64,000 bases of DNA from an uncultured Chthonomonas sp. Its GTDB lineage: Bacteria > Armatimonadota > Chthonomonadetes > Chthonomonadales > CAJBBX01. The notes under the pieces are model-generated. The model searched no databases. It saw nothing but the letters and a program-made list of their open reading frames with translations, and was not told where the DNA came from. This document shows positions 55,157 through 64,000 of the stretch, piece by piece. The stretch spans positions 54,867-118,866 of the forward strand of contig CAJBBX010000005.1 of NCBI GenBank assembly GCA_903951425.1, written 5' to 3'. Numbering within the stretch: position 1 is the stretch's first letter; every line of letters begins with the position of its first letter. Made by a program: the position numbers and the translations under genes.

Positions 55157-56149
55157 ATGACGACCAACACCAAGCAAGACGACCGACAGGCTGGAACGAT
55201 CTCCCAGGAGGCAAGAATGGACTGTGACAGAGTGTGGGATCTGCTCTCCGTCTACGCGGACGGCGAGGCTGATTCCAACGAGACGACGATCGTCGTAGAG
55301 CACATCGCCTGCTGCACCACCTGCGCCCGAGACCTCGAGTTCATGCAGGGCACTTCCGCTGCCGTGCAGGCCGAGACCCAGGTCGCCCCCCCGGCGGCCA
55401 TGCGGCAGGCCATCCTGAACGCCACGATCTACAAGCCGACCATGCAGGAGCGCTTCGCTTCCGCGATCCGCCGCTCCTTCTCCCAGTCGCCCGTTCGGTA
55501 CGGCGCACTGGCCACCGCCGGCGCCGCCGCTGCCCTGACGCTGACCGCGATCCGCCCCGGCGTTACCCCCGGCCTGATCCCCGCAACCGGTGTTGCACAG
55601 ACGCAGGTTGCCGCTGACATCGAGCCCGGCGTGCTTGAGGGCCTGGGCCTTGAGGACCTGATGCCGAACGCGATGCCCGGCATGGCCACCCGCCAGTCCG
55701 GAACCAGCGGCGCCCGCATCCGCCGCACCGCGATTGCCTCCACCGGCCGCACCGGCGCCCCGCTCGCCACCCGCGCCGCCGCCGCCCGCAATGGCCGGAC
55801 GATGCCGAGCGTGAGCGCCCCGACCGGCACCAGCCTCGATGACGTGGACCTCGACGAGAGCGCCGCCGGACAGGACGAGATGGCCGCAGTCGCCTCGCCC
55901 ACGATGACCGCCGAGCCCTCCCTCGAGCCTGCCGCAGCCCCGGTGAACGTCCCCGCGGTGACCGCCACGATGGCCCCTCGGATCGTTCTTGCCGCATCCA
56001 CCGGCGCCGTGAACGCAGGCCAGATCGCCACCCTGGCCGACATGAGGAAGAGCCTGAACCGCAGGCCCAACGGACTGAGCACCGCCGATCTCCGGCAGCA
56101 GGCCCGCGACGGTCAGGTCCGCATCGACCTGATCAAGGGGAGCTTCTAG
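55157..56149 (+). CDS. Zinc-finger anti-sigma-factor-like membrane protein
   Basis: 330 residues. An N-terminal zf-HC2 domain holds C23, then H49-x3-C53-x2-C56 (VEHIACCTTCARDL), the zinc site of anti-sigma factors such as RsrA-like and RseA-type proteins. A membrane helix (GALATAGAAAALTLTAI) lies near residue 115. A long Ala/Pro/Thr-rich outer tail follows. ATG 55157 has GGAGGA; ATG 55217 also has GGAGG and matches where the domain normally starts. No sigma factor gene is adjacent. The next gene, 56 bases downstream, is the repeat barrel protein. Confidence 0.72.
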   Translation: MTTNTKQDDRQAGTISQEARMDCDRVWDLLSVYADGEADSNETTIVVEHIACCTTCARDLEFMQGTSAAVQAETQVAPPAAMRQAILNATIYKPTMQERFASAIRRSFSQSPVRYGALATAGAAAALTLTAIRPGVTPGLIPATGVAQTQVAADIEPGVLEGLGLEDLMPNAMPGMATRQSGTSGARIRRTAIASTGRTGAPLATRAAAARNGRTMPSVSAPTGTSLDDVDLDESAAGQDEMAAVASPTMTAEPSLEPAAAPVNVPAVTATMAPRIVLAASTGAVNAGQIATLADMRKSLNRRPNGLSTADLRQQARDGQVRIDLIKGSF

Positions 56150-56205
56150 TTAGCTGCCTCAGGCTTAGCACGTTGAGCCATTCGACCTCGGACGGAGGTT
56201 AGACA

Positions 56206-59200
56206 ATGACCAAGAGCATCATCAACAACGCAAGCAGGATCCTGGCAGCAGCCCTGGTCCTTGGAGCCACACAGACTGCGGGCGCCCAGAGCGCGTCGCG
56301 GTTGTTTGACTTTAAGGCAGAGCTCGCCCGGACTTCTCTGGGCCTCAGCCAGAGCCTGTCTTACATCGACGCCACCGGCAAGCCCAAGGGCCAGACCCGG
56401 TTGTTCGTCGAAGCGTTGCGCGGCAACGGAACTCGCGCAGGCTACATGCTGTCTCACGGCGGCGTGGTGCCCGGCACCCTGCGAGTATCTGTGGGCGCGC
56501 GGTCCCTCAAGGCGGAGACCGACTACACGGTCGACTTCGCTGGTGGTGGCCTGATGTTCGTAGAGCCCGTCCGTCCCTACGACAGCATCAGCGTCTCTTA
56601 CCAGTACGTCGATGGTTACGACGCCTCCCGCAACGTCACCGGCACTCCCGGCGTCGGCCTGAAGCTTCGCGGCTCAGCGCTGAACCTCGGCTATGCCGTC
56701 TCGTCGCTCAACGGTGTCAGCTACACGACCTACGGGCTGGCTCACAACAGCAAGGTGGGCTCCGGCTCCATGCTCTCCGGACTGCTCTACTTCAGCTCCG
56801 GCGCAGCCAGCAACGGCAACACCATCGGCCGCACCAACCAGAACGGCGCCATTCAGCGCCCCAGCAATGCCAAGCCCGCCAACGACCGCTTGCTCGTTCA
56901 GAACTTCCAGGGCAAGTCCGGCAAGGCTACGTTCAACGCTTCGTACCAGGACGTCGGCGCCCAGTTCGCTGGCTTCAGCGCCATGCGCAACAACCTGACG
57001 TCGAACCCCGTAGAGGCCCAGCAGCTCGCAGCGCTTGAGAAGGAGCGCGGCATCAAGCGGATGAGCTTCGGCGGCGGCCTGGCCACGAGCAAGACCTCGA
57101 ACCTTGGGCTCAACTGGGACAATATCGGCGACGGTACCGGCAGCATCGTCAAGCAGGGGCTGAACTACACCGCGGGTGCTCTGAAGATGCAGTACCAGGG
57201 CCAGACCGTGGGCACCAGTTTCCAGCGCTTCGGCAACCTCCGCGATGGAGAGGCCGCCCAGTGGGCGCGCGAGCGCGGCGTCAGCCGCTCCAACATCTCG
57301 CTGGCCTACGCCCCCGCCAAGGGAGGCGCCCTGAGCCTGTCGCAGAACAAGATCGGTGACAAGAGCGGCGGCCTGACCGGCCTCGGCTTCAACTTCGCCG
57401 GTAAGAACCAGAGCCTCAGCTACAGCTCGAGCAAGGCCGATCGGACCTTCTCGCGCCTCAACGACCTGAGCGACGCCGACAAGACGGCGGTCGCCCTGGG
57501 TATCCGCCAGCAGTTCAACGCGGCAGCGACGGCAGGCGAAGTCACCGCGAAGGACAAAGAGCAGGTGGCCCGCGAGGCCGGCCTGTCCCGTACCCGCTGG
57601 ACCTACGGCTCCGCGTTGGGTAAGAGCTCGACCCTCGGCTTCAATCAGTTCTCAGTAAGCGACGGTAGCGGCAGCGTTCAGCGCACAACCCTGAACCTCG
57701 CCGGCAAGGGCTTCTCGCTCAACTACCTGGATCAGAACATCTCGCAGAGCTTCGGCAAGCTGGGCTCGCTGAACGACTTCGAGCGCAGCCAGTACAACAA
57801 CGAGCTCGGCATGCGGCGCACCGCATTGGGGATGAATCTGACTCTGAGTCGCTCCTCGACCCTCAGCTACAACCAGTCCACGGCTTCAGATTCGGCCGGC
57901 TCCATGTCTCGCCAGTCCCTCGCCTACGCCGCCAAGGGCTTTGACGCTCGCGTCAACCTGGGCACAACGGCTTCTTCTTACGCGCGTGCACGTGATATGG
58001 CGTATTTGAACGACGCCGAGCGCGCCGCAATCGAGGGCGAGCGGGGCTTCCGCCGCATGGACTTCGCGGCGAACCTGACCTCGATCCGCAACCTGACCCT
58101 GAGCACCACGGTCTACAACGCCGTGAACTCCGAGCTTTCGCTGACGCGGAACAACTACCGCCACGCCGCCGGCTGGACCCCGAACAAGGCCACCCGGATC
58201 AACTACCTGAGCGACGGCAACTCCTCCACAAAGTCCGGCATCGTGGCCAACGGCACCGCCCACCAACTGGTCAGCATCGACCAGCAGCTGAAGCGCGGCA
58301 TGAAGTGGAACGCCTTCCGCGATGAGGTGACGACCACCGCCAACGGCGCCGTCGCCGGCCGCACGACCACCAACTTCCTGCACTTCGAGACCGACCGCAG
58401 CAAGGCCAACAACCTGCTGGCCGAGACCAAGCGCATCGGCTTCAGCGACGGCCGCTTCGAGAACACGACCGTCGTCGACATGAACTGGCAAGCGTCCAAG
58501 ACCATGGGCTTCCACATGAACCGCACCGCGGTTGATCGTGGCCGCGAGGCCTCCGCAGCCACCAGCATGCTGGACTGGAAGTGGCAGGCGAGCAAGACCC
58601 TGAGCCTGACGGGCCAGATGGGCGCCACGCAGACCAACACGGGCACGGGCACCACGTTCCGCGGCCTGACCCTGGCCACGCCGGTCTCCGGCATGTTCAG
58701 CCTCGCCGGCACCTACTCTGAGGCTGTCGTGCAGGGCAAGAACAACCGCTCGGTGGCAGGTCTCTCCATCTCGTCGCTCAAGCCCATGAACATCCTGGGC
58801 CTCCGCAATGCTTCCGTCACGCTCGGCTACGCCGGTGTGCACGACCAGCGGAAGCAGCAGACCGAAAACGTCAGCGCCAAGGTGCAGGGCCTGCTCGGCA
58901 AGAACACCGTGGCCCTCGAGTACGGCGGCGCACTGGATGCCAAGGGCAACTCCGGCGTCTCCCGCGGCTTCAGCTTCGTTAGCGATCGCAACGAGAAGCT
59001 CCCGGTCCACTTCAGCGTCGCATACAAGGCCCGCAACGTCAACCGCGGCAACATCCAGCTCGTTCGCAACTACAACCTGGCCCTGCGGCTGTCCAAGACG
59101 TCCAGCCTGACCTACGCCTACAACTCGCTTCCCGAGGACGGCGCACTGAACATGCAGCAGTTGAAGAGCTCCGGCTTCACGTTCAAGCATGCCCTGAACG

Positions 59201-59502
59201 CCGGCACCGCGCTGTCGCTCGACTACACCACCAGCGAGAACCTCGCCAATCGGCAGTCCACCCGCAAGCTCGGCGCATCCCTCATTGGCAAGCTCGACAA
59301 GGTGGCTTCCTTCCAGGCCGGCTACAGCGTCAACGTCAGCAACATCAACGGGCAGAACGTCAATGCCCATGCCGTCAGCCTGGGCTTCGACCGCCGCATC
59401 GATGCCGACCACTCCGTGGCCTTCAACACCGTCTACACGATGAACATGGCCGGCCGCACCACCGATGTCCAGGCCAACGTAGAGTTCAAGACCCGCTTCT
59501 AA
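56206..59502 (+). CDS. Large repeat-containing predicted outer-membrane beta-barrel protein
   Basis: 1098 residues. A signal peptide (ILAAALVLGATQTAGAQS) is followed by a short Ig-like opening (TDYTVDFAGGGLMF, SISVSYQY). Then come about five units of 70-110 residues that share an ERG-x-x-R motif and a D-G-x-GS turn, then alternating hydrophobic/polar strands to the C-terminal VEFKTRF, whose final Phe is a BAM-type sorting signal. Ser/Asn/Thr rich and cysteine free. I recognise no family. It is probably co-expressed with the anti-sigma-like gene. Confidence 0.75.
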   Translation: MTKSIINNASRILAAALVLGATQTAGAQSASRLFDFKAELARTSLGLSQSLSYIDATGKPKGQTRLFVEALRGNGTRAGYMLSHGGVVPGTLRVSVGARSLKAETDYTVDFAGGGLMFVEPVRPYDSISVSYQYVDGYDASRNVTGTPGVGLKLRGSALNLGYAVSSLNGVSYTTYGLAHNSKVGSGSMLSGLLYFSSGAASNGNTIGRTNQNGAIQRPSNAKPANDRLLVQNFQGKSGKATFNASYQDVGAQFAGFSAMRNNLTSNPVEAQQLAALEKERGIKRMSFGGGLATSKTSNLGLNWDNIGDGTGSIVKQGLNYTAGALKMQYQGQTVGTSFQRFGNLRDGEAAQWARERGVSRSNISLAYAPAKGGALSLSQNKIGDKSGGLTGLGFNFAGKNQSLSYSSSKADRTFSRLNDLSDADKTAVALGIRQQFNAAATAGEVTAKDKEQVAREAGLSRTRWTYGSALGKSSTLGFNQFSVSDGSGSVQRTTLNLAGKGFSLNYLDQNISQSFGKLGSLNDFERSQYNNELGMRRTALGMNLTLSRSSTLSYNQSTASDSAGSMSRQSLAYAAKGFDARVNLGTTASSYARARDMAYLNDAERAAIEGERGFRRMDFAANLTSIRNLTLSTTVYNAVNSELSLTRNNYRHAAGWTPNKATRINYLSDGNSSTKSGIVANGTAHQLVSIDQQLKRGMKWNAFRDEVTTTANGAVAGRTTTNFLHFETDRSKANNLLAETKRIGFSDGRFENTTVVDMNWQASKTMGFHMNRTAVDRGREASAATSMLDWKWQASKTLSLTGQMGATQTNTGTGTTFRGLTLATPVSGMFSLAGTYSEAVVQGKNNRSVAGLSISSLKPMNILGLRNASVTLGYAGVHDQRKQQTENVSAKVQGLLGKNTVALEYGGALDAKGNSGVSRGFSFVSDRNEKLPVHFSVAYKARNVNRGNIQLVRNYNLALRLSKTSSLTYAYNSLPEDGALNMQQLKSSGFTFKHALNAGTALSLDYTTSENLANRQSTRKLGASLIGKLDKVASFQAGYSVNVSNINGQNVNAHAVSLGFDRRIDADHSVAFNTVYTMNMAGRTTDVQANVEFKTRF

Positions 59503-59784
59503 TCAGACCCCTACTCCGTCCCTATCCCATTATCTAGCAAACGTAGCCTCTAGACCGCAATCAGCCGATCCCCGTAAGGCCCGCCGGACACCGACCAGCC
59601 TGACCCGCCCAAACCTCCCAAGCCAGACCCGCTGAACCCCCTTCCAACCCACCCGAAACGCCGTAAGTGCGCCTGATCGTAGGCCCGACCCGCACCGCCT
59701 CCCTCACGGTATACTGAAGCGCTGGCCGCCACCGGACCGACCCGTGCGTGGCCGCATACTATATGTATAGGGTGGAGGACTACC

Positions 59785-60759
59785 GTGGCGTTCGACCATG
59801 TCGCCGCAGGTCGCCGGGTGATGATGCAGGAAGCCGCCGCCATCACTAACATGGCAGGGGCCCTGGGACCCAGCTTCGTTCGGGCCGCCGACCTGCTGTT
59901 GGCCTGCAAGGGCCGGGCAGTGACCACCGGTATCGGCAAGGCCGGCGCCGTGGCGCGGAAGGCCGCCGCCACGCTCGCATCTACCGGCACTCCGGCCCTC
60001 TACCTCCATCCCGCCGAGGGCGTCCATGGCGATCTGGGGGCTGTGACGCCCGATGATGTGGTGCTCGCCCTCTCCTACAGCGGCGAGAGCGATGAGGTCT
60101 CACGGATCCTTCCGACCCTTCAGCGCATCGGCGCTCCCGTCATCGCGGTGACGGGCAACGAAGCCTCCACGCTGGGCGTGGCCGCCGCCCTGGTGCTGGA
60201 TGTCTCCGTGGAGCGTGAGGCGTGCCCTTTGGGCCTGGCGCCCACCACGTCGGCGGTGGCCATGCTCTCTATGTGCGATGCGCTGGCCATGGCCGTGATG
60301 GAGGCCCGGGGCTTCACACGGGAGGACTTCGCCCTCTGCCATCCTGCCGGCGCCCTGGGCCGCAGGCTCACGCTTCGCGTCTCGGACGTCATGCGGTCGG
60401 GGGACCAGATGGCGGTGACCGGACAGAACGTGTTGCTCCGGGACGCGCTCTTCGCCATCACGCGGGCCCACGCCGGTGCGGCCTTCCTTACCGACCACGA
60501 GGGCAAGCTCACGGGCCTGCTGACCGACGGCGATGTGCGTCGCGTGATCCTGACCGACCGTGACGCCCTGGACCAGCCTGCCCATGCAGTAATGAATACG
60601 TCGCCGCTCACAATTGCAGGCAACATCCTGGCAGCTGACGCCCTCTCCATCCTTCAGGAGAGCCCGAAGCGGCCCGGCGAAGCGCCGGTCATCGACGCCG
60701 ACTGCCGGCCCGTCGGCCTGCTCATGATCAAGGACTTGCTGCGCTGTGGAATCGTCTAA
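59785..60759 (+). CDS. kdsD: Arabinose-5-phosphate isomerase
   Basis: Converts ribulose-5-phosphate to arabinose-5-phosphate for KDO. The 324-residue protein has a SIS domain (AVTTGIGKAGAVARKAAATLASTG, ALSYSGESDEV) and two CBS domains (VSDVMRSGDQMAVTG, GLLTDGDVRRVI). GTG 59785 follows GGAGG. A TATACT at 59710-59715 is a possible -10 with no good -35. Its end overlaps kdsC by 14 bases. Together they point to lipopolysaccharide in the outer membrane. Confidence 0.93.
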   Translation: MAFDHVAAGRRVMMQEAAAITNMAGALGPSFVRAADLLLACKGRAVTTGIGKAGAVARKAAATLASTGTPALYLHPAEGVHGDLGAVTPDDVVLALSYSGESDEVSRILPTLQRIGAPVIAVTGNEASTLGVAAALVLDVSVEREACPLGLAPTTSAVAMLSMCDALAMAVMEARGFTREDFALCHPAGALGRRLTLRVSDVMRSGDQMAVTGQNVLLRDALFAITRAHAGAAFLTDHEGKLTGLLTDGDVRRVILTDRDALDQPAHAVMNTSPLTIAGNILAADALSILQESPKRPGEAPVIDADCRPVGLLMIKDLLRCGIV

Positions 60760-61309
60760 GTGTCACGTCCTGCCCGCCTGGTTGGTCCGGCGGGCAGCCT
60801 GTATTCGGATCATCGCCATGGACGTCGACGGCGTCTTGACCGACGGGCGGATCATCCATATGGGCGATGACGAAGCCCGGTGCTTCCACGCCCATGATGG
60901 GATGGGGCTGCGGCTGGCGGCCGCGGCAGGATTGCGGATCGCCTGGATCACCGGACGCGGCTCGCGCTCGGTTCAGCGGCGCGCCGCCGACCTGGGGGTC
61001 GATGAGCTTGTGGAGCACTGCGCGATCAAGTCAGATGCACTTCGGCGCGTGTGTGATGCGCATGGATGCCAGTTAGGCGAGGTCGCCTACATCGGCGATG
61101 ATGTGAATGACATGCCCGCGCTCTGCATCGCGGGCCTGAGTTTCGCTCCCGCCGATGCGGTGCCGTGGGTACGCCTGAATGTGGACCACATCACGCCTGC
61201 CGCCGGCGGATACGGGGCTGTGCGCCAGGTCTGTGAGGGTATCATCTCTGCTCAATGCGGCATGGAGGCGGCTGTTGAGGCCTACCTACGGCTTGGCGCT
61301 GCGAACTGA
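60746..61309 (+). CDS. kdsC: KDO-8-phosphate phosphatase
   Basis: 187-residue HAD phosphatase of the compact KdsC class: AMDVDGVLTDGRI holds the DxD nucleophile. DGMGLRLAAAAGLRIAWITGR and AYIGDDVNDMP follow. It removes phosphate from KDO-8-P. GTG 60746 lies inside the end of kdsD, making the two a coupled pair. Confidence 0.92.
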   Translation: MESSKCHVLPAWLVRRAACIRIIAMDVDGVLTDGRIIHMGDDEARCFHAHDGMGLRLAAAAGLRIAWITGRGSRSVQRRAADLGVDELVEHCAIKSDALRRVCDAHGCQLGEVAYIGDDVNDMPALCIAGLSFAPADAVPWVRLNVDHITPAAGGYGAVRQVCEGIISAQCGMEAAVEAYLRLGAAN

Positions 61310-61326
61310 GGTCCGCTGCAACCAGC

Positions 61327-62298
61327 ATGGACGGCGCCATGAACGATAAACACGGTCCGCTGATTGCCATCGGAGGGCCTACGGGGGTGGGCAAGACCGC
61401 GGTTGCGGTCTGCCTTGCAGAGGCTATCGACGGCGAGATCATCAGCGCAGACTCCATGGCCGTCTATCGGTGCATGGATATCGGCACAGCCAAGCCCACT
61501 CCGGAGGAGCGGCGGCGGGTCCCTTGTCACCTTATCGACGTAGCCGACCCGGACGAGAGCTTCAACGCCGCGCTCTTCCAGGTGACCGCTGCCGAGGCCA
61601 TTCGCCAGATCCGCGCACGCGGAAGGCGCCCGATCCTGGTGGGCGGCACGGGCTTCTACCTCCGCGCCCTGCTTGTCGATCTCGATCTGAGCCTGGCGCC
61701 TGCGGTGGACGAAATCCGGAACCGCTGGGTCGAGTACGGGCGTATATACGGGAGCGCCGCACTGCACCTCAGGCTTGCAGCGGTGGATGCGGTTGCCGCC
61801 CAGCGCCTGCATCCCAACGATACTGTTCGCGTGGTCCGTGCGTTGGAGGTCTTCGAGGTTACCGGTAAGCCGATGACCCAGGTGCACGCCGACGCGGCGC
61901 AGGGGCGCAGGCCCTATGCTGCAGAGCGATATCTGCTGACGATGCCTTATCCCGCGTTGGACGAGCGCATCAACGCGCGGGTTGAGGCCATGCTGGCGTC
62001 TGGATGGCTGGACGAGGTGCGCAGCCTGCGTGCGCGCGGCTTCTCGGCGGAGTGTCCGGGCATGCGCGCACTGGGCTACATGGACCTATGCCGTGTCGTG
62101 GACGGGTTGTGCGACGAGCGCGAGGCCGCGGAGATGATCAAGCGGGCCACGCGACGGTTCGCTCGGAGGCAGTTGACCTGGTTCCGGAGCGACGAGGGTT
62201 GGGAGTGGCAGGATATCAGCGATACGCCGCCGAACCAAGTGGCTCAGGCGATCGCCATGCGTATGGTTGGCAATTACCCGGCGCGTGCCGCATTTTAG
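61327..62298 (+). CDS. miaA: tRNA dimethylallyltransferase
   Basis: Adds the isopentenyl group to A37 of tRNAs that read UNN codons. The 323-residue protein has the P-loop GGPTGVGKT, then ISADSMAVYRCMDIGTAKP, CHLIDVADPDESFNAA, VGGTGFYLRALL and RRFARRQLTWFR. ATG 61327 or the in-frame ATG 61339 may be the start; neither has a strong ribosome site. hfq follows 30 bases downstream, an order conserved in many bacteria (miaA-hfq). Confidence 0.94.
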   Translation: MDGAMNDKHGPLIAIGGPTGVGKTAVAVCLAEAIDGEIISADSMAVYRCMDIGTAKPTPEERRRVPCHLIDVADPDESFNAALFQVTAAEAIRQIRARGRRPILVGGTGFYLRALLVDLDLSLAPAVDEIRNRWVEYGRIYGSAALHLRLAAVDAVAAQRLHPNDTVRVVRALEVFEVTGKPMTQVHADAAQGRRPYAAERYLLTMPYPALDERINARVEAMLASGWLDEVRSLRARGFSAECPGMRALGYMDLCRVVDGLCDEREAAEMIKRATRRFARRQLTWFRSDEGWEWQDISDTPPNQVAQAIAMRMVGNYPARAAF

Positions 62299-62328
62299 GT
62301 GCCGCGCCCATCGAGGAGAACTCACACG

Positions 62329-62649
62329 ATGCCTAAGTCACAGTTGAACCTGCAGGACGTGTTTCTCAATCAGGTTCGAAAAGAAAACATCGGCGTGACC
62401 ATATTCCTGGTCAACAGCGTGCAACTCAGGGGCCATGTCCGCGGGTTCGATCCGTTCACCGTCCTGCTTGAGATCCCAGGGCGACCCACGCAGCTCGTGT
62501 ACAAGCACGCCATCACCTCCATCGTTCCGTCGCGGCCCGTCTCCGGGTTCTACGGCGAGGGTCACCGGGGTCCCCAAGCGGTTGCTGCGCCGCGTCCCGT
62601 CGAGGAGCCCGTCGCGCCGCCTGCCGAGCCGGCGGAAGACGAAGAGTAG
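62329..62649 (+). CDS. hfq: RNA chaperone Hfq
   Basis: 106-residue Sm-like hexameric RNA chaperone that pairs small RNAs with mRNAs. [20 protein letters not shown] is the Sm1 region and [12 protein letters not shown] the Sm2 (the usual form is YKHAIST). A Pro/Glu-rich acidic tail follows. GAGGAG supports ATG 62329. Confidence 0.94.
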   Translation: MPKSQLNLQDVFLNQVRKENIGVTIFLVNSVQLRGHVRGFDPFTVLLEIPGRPTQLVYKHAITSIVPSRPVSGFYGEGHRGPQAVAAPRPVEEPVAPPAEPAEDEE

Positions 62650-62664
62650 CATCGGAGTGAGCCT

Positions 62665-63531
62665 TTGAAGTTCACGAAGATGCAGGGGATCGGCAACGAC
62701 TTCGTCGTCGTCAACTGCCTTGATCACCCGCTTGCTGAGGCCCAATTGCCGGGCCTCAGCCGGTACCTGAACGATCGCAAGTTCGGCGTCGGCGGCGACG
62801 GCCTGCTCCTTGTCTATCCATCAAAGATGGCCGACTACCGCATGCGTATGCTCAACCCGGACGGATCGGAGGCCGAGATGTGCGGGAACGGCATACGGTG
62901 CTTCGGCAAGTACCTGTTTGACCGCCGCATGGTGCCTGAACCGCAGTTCCGGGTGGAGACACTGGCCGGGGTTAAGCATCTCCGCGTGACCTCGCGTGGT
63001 GGCAAGGCCGAGACGATCCGGGTCGACATGGGGCAGCCGCGCCTACGCCGGGCGGAGATACCCATGCGCGGCGACGACACGCCGACGGTCGTGGCCGAGG
63101 CGGTGAAGATTGACGGGCGGAAGTTCGAGGTGACTGCCGTCTCTATGGGCAACCCGCACGCCGTCGTATTCGTCGATGACGTGGCCGCCTTTGATGTGCC
63201 GCGCTACGGGCCGCAGATCGAGACGCACAGGCTCTTCCCACAGCGGACCAACGTCCAGTTCGCCCAGGTCACATCGTCAAGCGAGATGACCGTGCGAACC
63301 TGGGAGCGTGGAGCCGGGATCACCCTGGCGTGCGGCACCGGCGCTTGCGCATCTGCCGTGGCCGGCTCCCTCACGGAGCGCACCGGAAAGCGCGTCAACG
63401 TCCACCTGCCCGGCGGTAGCCTGACCATCGAGTGGCTGGGCGACAACCGGGTAGTCATGACAGGCCCGGCGGCCGATGTCTTTGAGGGAACCGTGGAGTT
63501 GCCGGCCGTGCCGCCGGATGTGGCGGCCTGA
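62665..63531 (+). CDS. dapF: Diaminopimelate epimerase
   Basis: Isomerises LL-DAP to meso-DAP for lysine and peptidoglycan. The 288-residue protein has FTKMQGIGNDFVVV, the catalytic Cys pair C73 (MCGNGIRC) and C223 (LACGTGACASA). TTG 62665 is supported by GGAGTGAG and aligns with the normal N-terminus. It is the third gene of a miaA-hfq-dapF run. Confidence 0.95.
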   Translation: MKFTKMQGIGNDFVVVNCLDHPLAEAQLPGLSRYLNDRKFGVGGDGLLLVYPSKMADYRMRMLNPDGSEAEMCGNGIRCFGKYLFDRRMVPEPQFRVETLAGVKHLRVTSRGGKAETIRVDMGQPRLRRAEIPMRGDDTPTVVAEAVKIDGRKFEVTAVSMGNPHAVVFVDDVAAFDVPRYGPQIETHRLFPQRTNVQFAQVTSSSEMTVRTWERGAGITLACGTGACASAVAGSLTERTGKRVNVHLPGGSLTIEWLGDNRVVMTGPAADVFEGTVELPAVPPDVAA

Positions 63532-63533
63532 CC

Positions 63534-64000
63534 ATGCGGTTCGCTATCTGCAACGAAACCTTCCAAGGCTGGGGTTGGGACGAAACCTGCGCCACTGTCG
63601 CCGAACTCGGATACGATGCCATTGAGGTGGCGCCATTCACGCTCGCGCCGGATGTGCGAACGCTGGATGCCTCACGGCGCGCCTCGGTTCGAGGGGTCGC
63701 GGAAGCCAATGGCTTGGCCGTCACGGGTCTCCACTGGCTACTCGTGTCGCCGGAGGGGCTATCCCTAACCTGTGATGAGGCCGAGGTCCGGGCGGCCACG
63801 GGCGCTTACCTGACCTCGCTGGTGGACTTCTGCGCTGATCTCGGTGGCTCCGTCATGGTCCTAGGTTCGCCGAAGCAGAGACGGATTGCGCCCGGCAGTA
63901 ACAAGGACGAAGCGCTCGCCCGTCTGGGCGATGCACTCCTTCCGGTGTTGGACCGGGCCGAGAAGGCCGGGGTGGTCATATGCCTGGAGCCGTTACCAGA
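63534..64000 (+). CDS. Sugar-phosphate isomerase/epimerase-like TIM-barrel protein, 3' truncated
   Basis: First 155 residues of an AP-endonuclease-2-like TIM barrel: MRFAICNETFQGWGWDETC, ELGYDAIEVAPF, GLHWLLVSPEGLSL, VVICLEPL. The late Glu strand is a metal-site element seen in xylose-isomerase-like families. It runs out of the window. ATG 63534 lies two bases after the dapF stop. Confidence 0.82.
   Translation, partial: MRFAICNETFQGWGWDETCATVAELGYDAIEVAPFTLAPDVRTLDASRRASVRGVAEANGLAVTGLHWLLVSPEGLSLTCDEAEVRAATGAYLTSLVDFCADLGGSVMVLGSPKQRRIAPGSNKDEALARLGDALLPVLDRAEKAGVVICLEPLP

Noticed and set aside
57886..59412. 508-residue minus-strand frame over the barrel protein
   Set aside because: Low-complexity Val/Gly/Ala antisense product; the plus-strand protein has signal peptide and barrel features.

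Overview
The window is one gene-dense, GC-rich stretch of a bacterial chromosome. It holds about 50 genes, five tRNAs, no insertion sequences, no CRISPR array and no rRNA. Several genes suggest a diderm with lipopolysaccharide: kdsD and kdsC (KDO synthesis), a TolC-like channel with an RND pump, and a large predicted outer-membrane barrel protein. Other features are more typical of deep-branching or Gram-positive lineages: a menG plus long-chain prenyl synthase pair, an amidase-gerM-murI cluster, RecD2, MutS2, DUF3866, and HspR control of dnaK. I infer a non-proteobacterial diderm, possibly Armatimonadota-like, but I cannot prove this from the sequence. Neighbouring genes are tightly packed, with ATGA, GTGA or TGATG overlaps throughout.

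Layout. 1-5.1 kb (+): end of ubiE/menG, polyprenyl diphosphate synthase, HAD phosphatase, GNAT protein, larC and a zinc-ribbon membrane protein. 5.1-5.9 kb: convergent gtrA-like gene, then tRNA-Glu with its own promoter and terminator. 5.9-14.2 kb (+): TolC/HlyD/RND tripartite pump, an HpnJ-like hopanoid radical SAM enzyme and a CBM9-like protein, probably one operon. 14.2-21.4 kb: rluD (-), epimerase, recD2, AMIN-amidase, GerMN lipoprotein-like protein and murI. 21.4-25.7 kb (-): a three-gene defence-like cassette (AAA ATPase, PD-(D/E)XK nuclease, PLD-SNF2 helicase). Its first two genes are frameshifted. 26-28.2 kb (-): M28 peptidase and prfB, which has its programmed frameshift. 28.3-32.1 kb (+): fucI, D-lyxose isomerase, SDR and YbjQ. 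32.1-40.5 kb (-): small membrane protein, then a long operon mutS2-cdd-mtlD-SIS-M20 peptidase-DUF3866-nudix. 40.5-43.9 kb (+): gamma-glutamyltransferase and an Arg/Asp/Gly-repeat secreted protein. 43.9-47.4 kb: GNAT, tRNA-Val, xseB, xseA and a lysine 6-aminotransferase-like gene. 47.5-47.9 kb: tRNA-Arg(GCG), tRNA-Arg(CCT), tRNA-Ser(CGA). 48-51.3 kb (+): dnaK-dnaJ-hspR. 51.4-54.9 kb (-): purH behind a ZTP riboswitch, a DUF4380-like secreted protein and purN. 55.1-59.5 kb (+): zinc-finger anti-sigma-like protein and a 1098-residue repeat barrel protein. 59.8-64 kb (+): kdsD, kdsC, miaA, hfq, dapF and a truncated sugar-phosphate isomerase/epimerase.

Regulation can be read directly in several places. 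Promoters of the form TTGACN-N17..19-TATAAT-like precede tRNA-Glu, tRNA-Val, fucI, purN and purH. A HAIR operator (the HspR site) sits upstream of dnaK, whose operon ends with hspR itself. A ZTP aptamer precedes purH. An 8-bp inverted repeat brackets the fucI promoter. The most interesting regions for novelty are the frameshifted defence-like cassette, the repeat barrel protein with its orphan anti-sigma-like partner, the RND-HpnJ gene set, and an orphan promoter with a short leader at about 32.46 kb.
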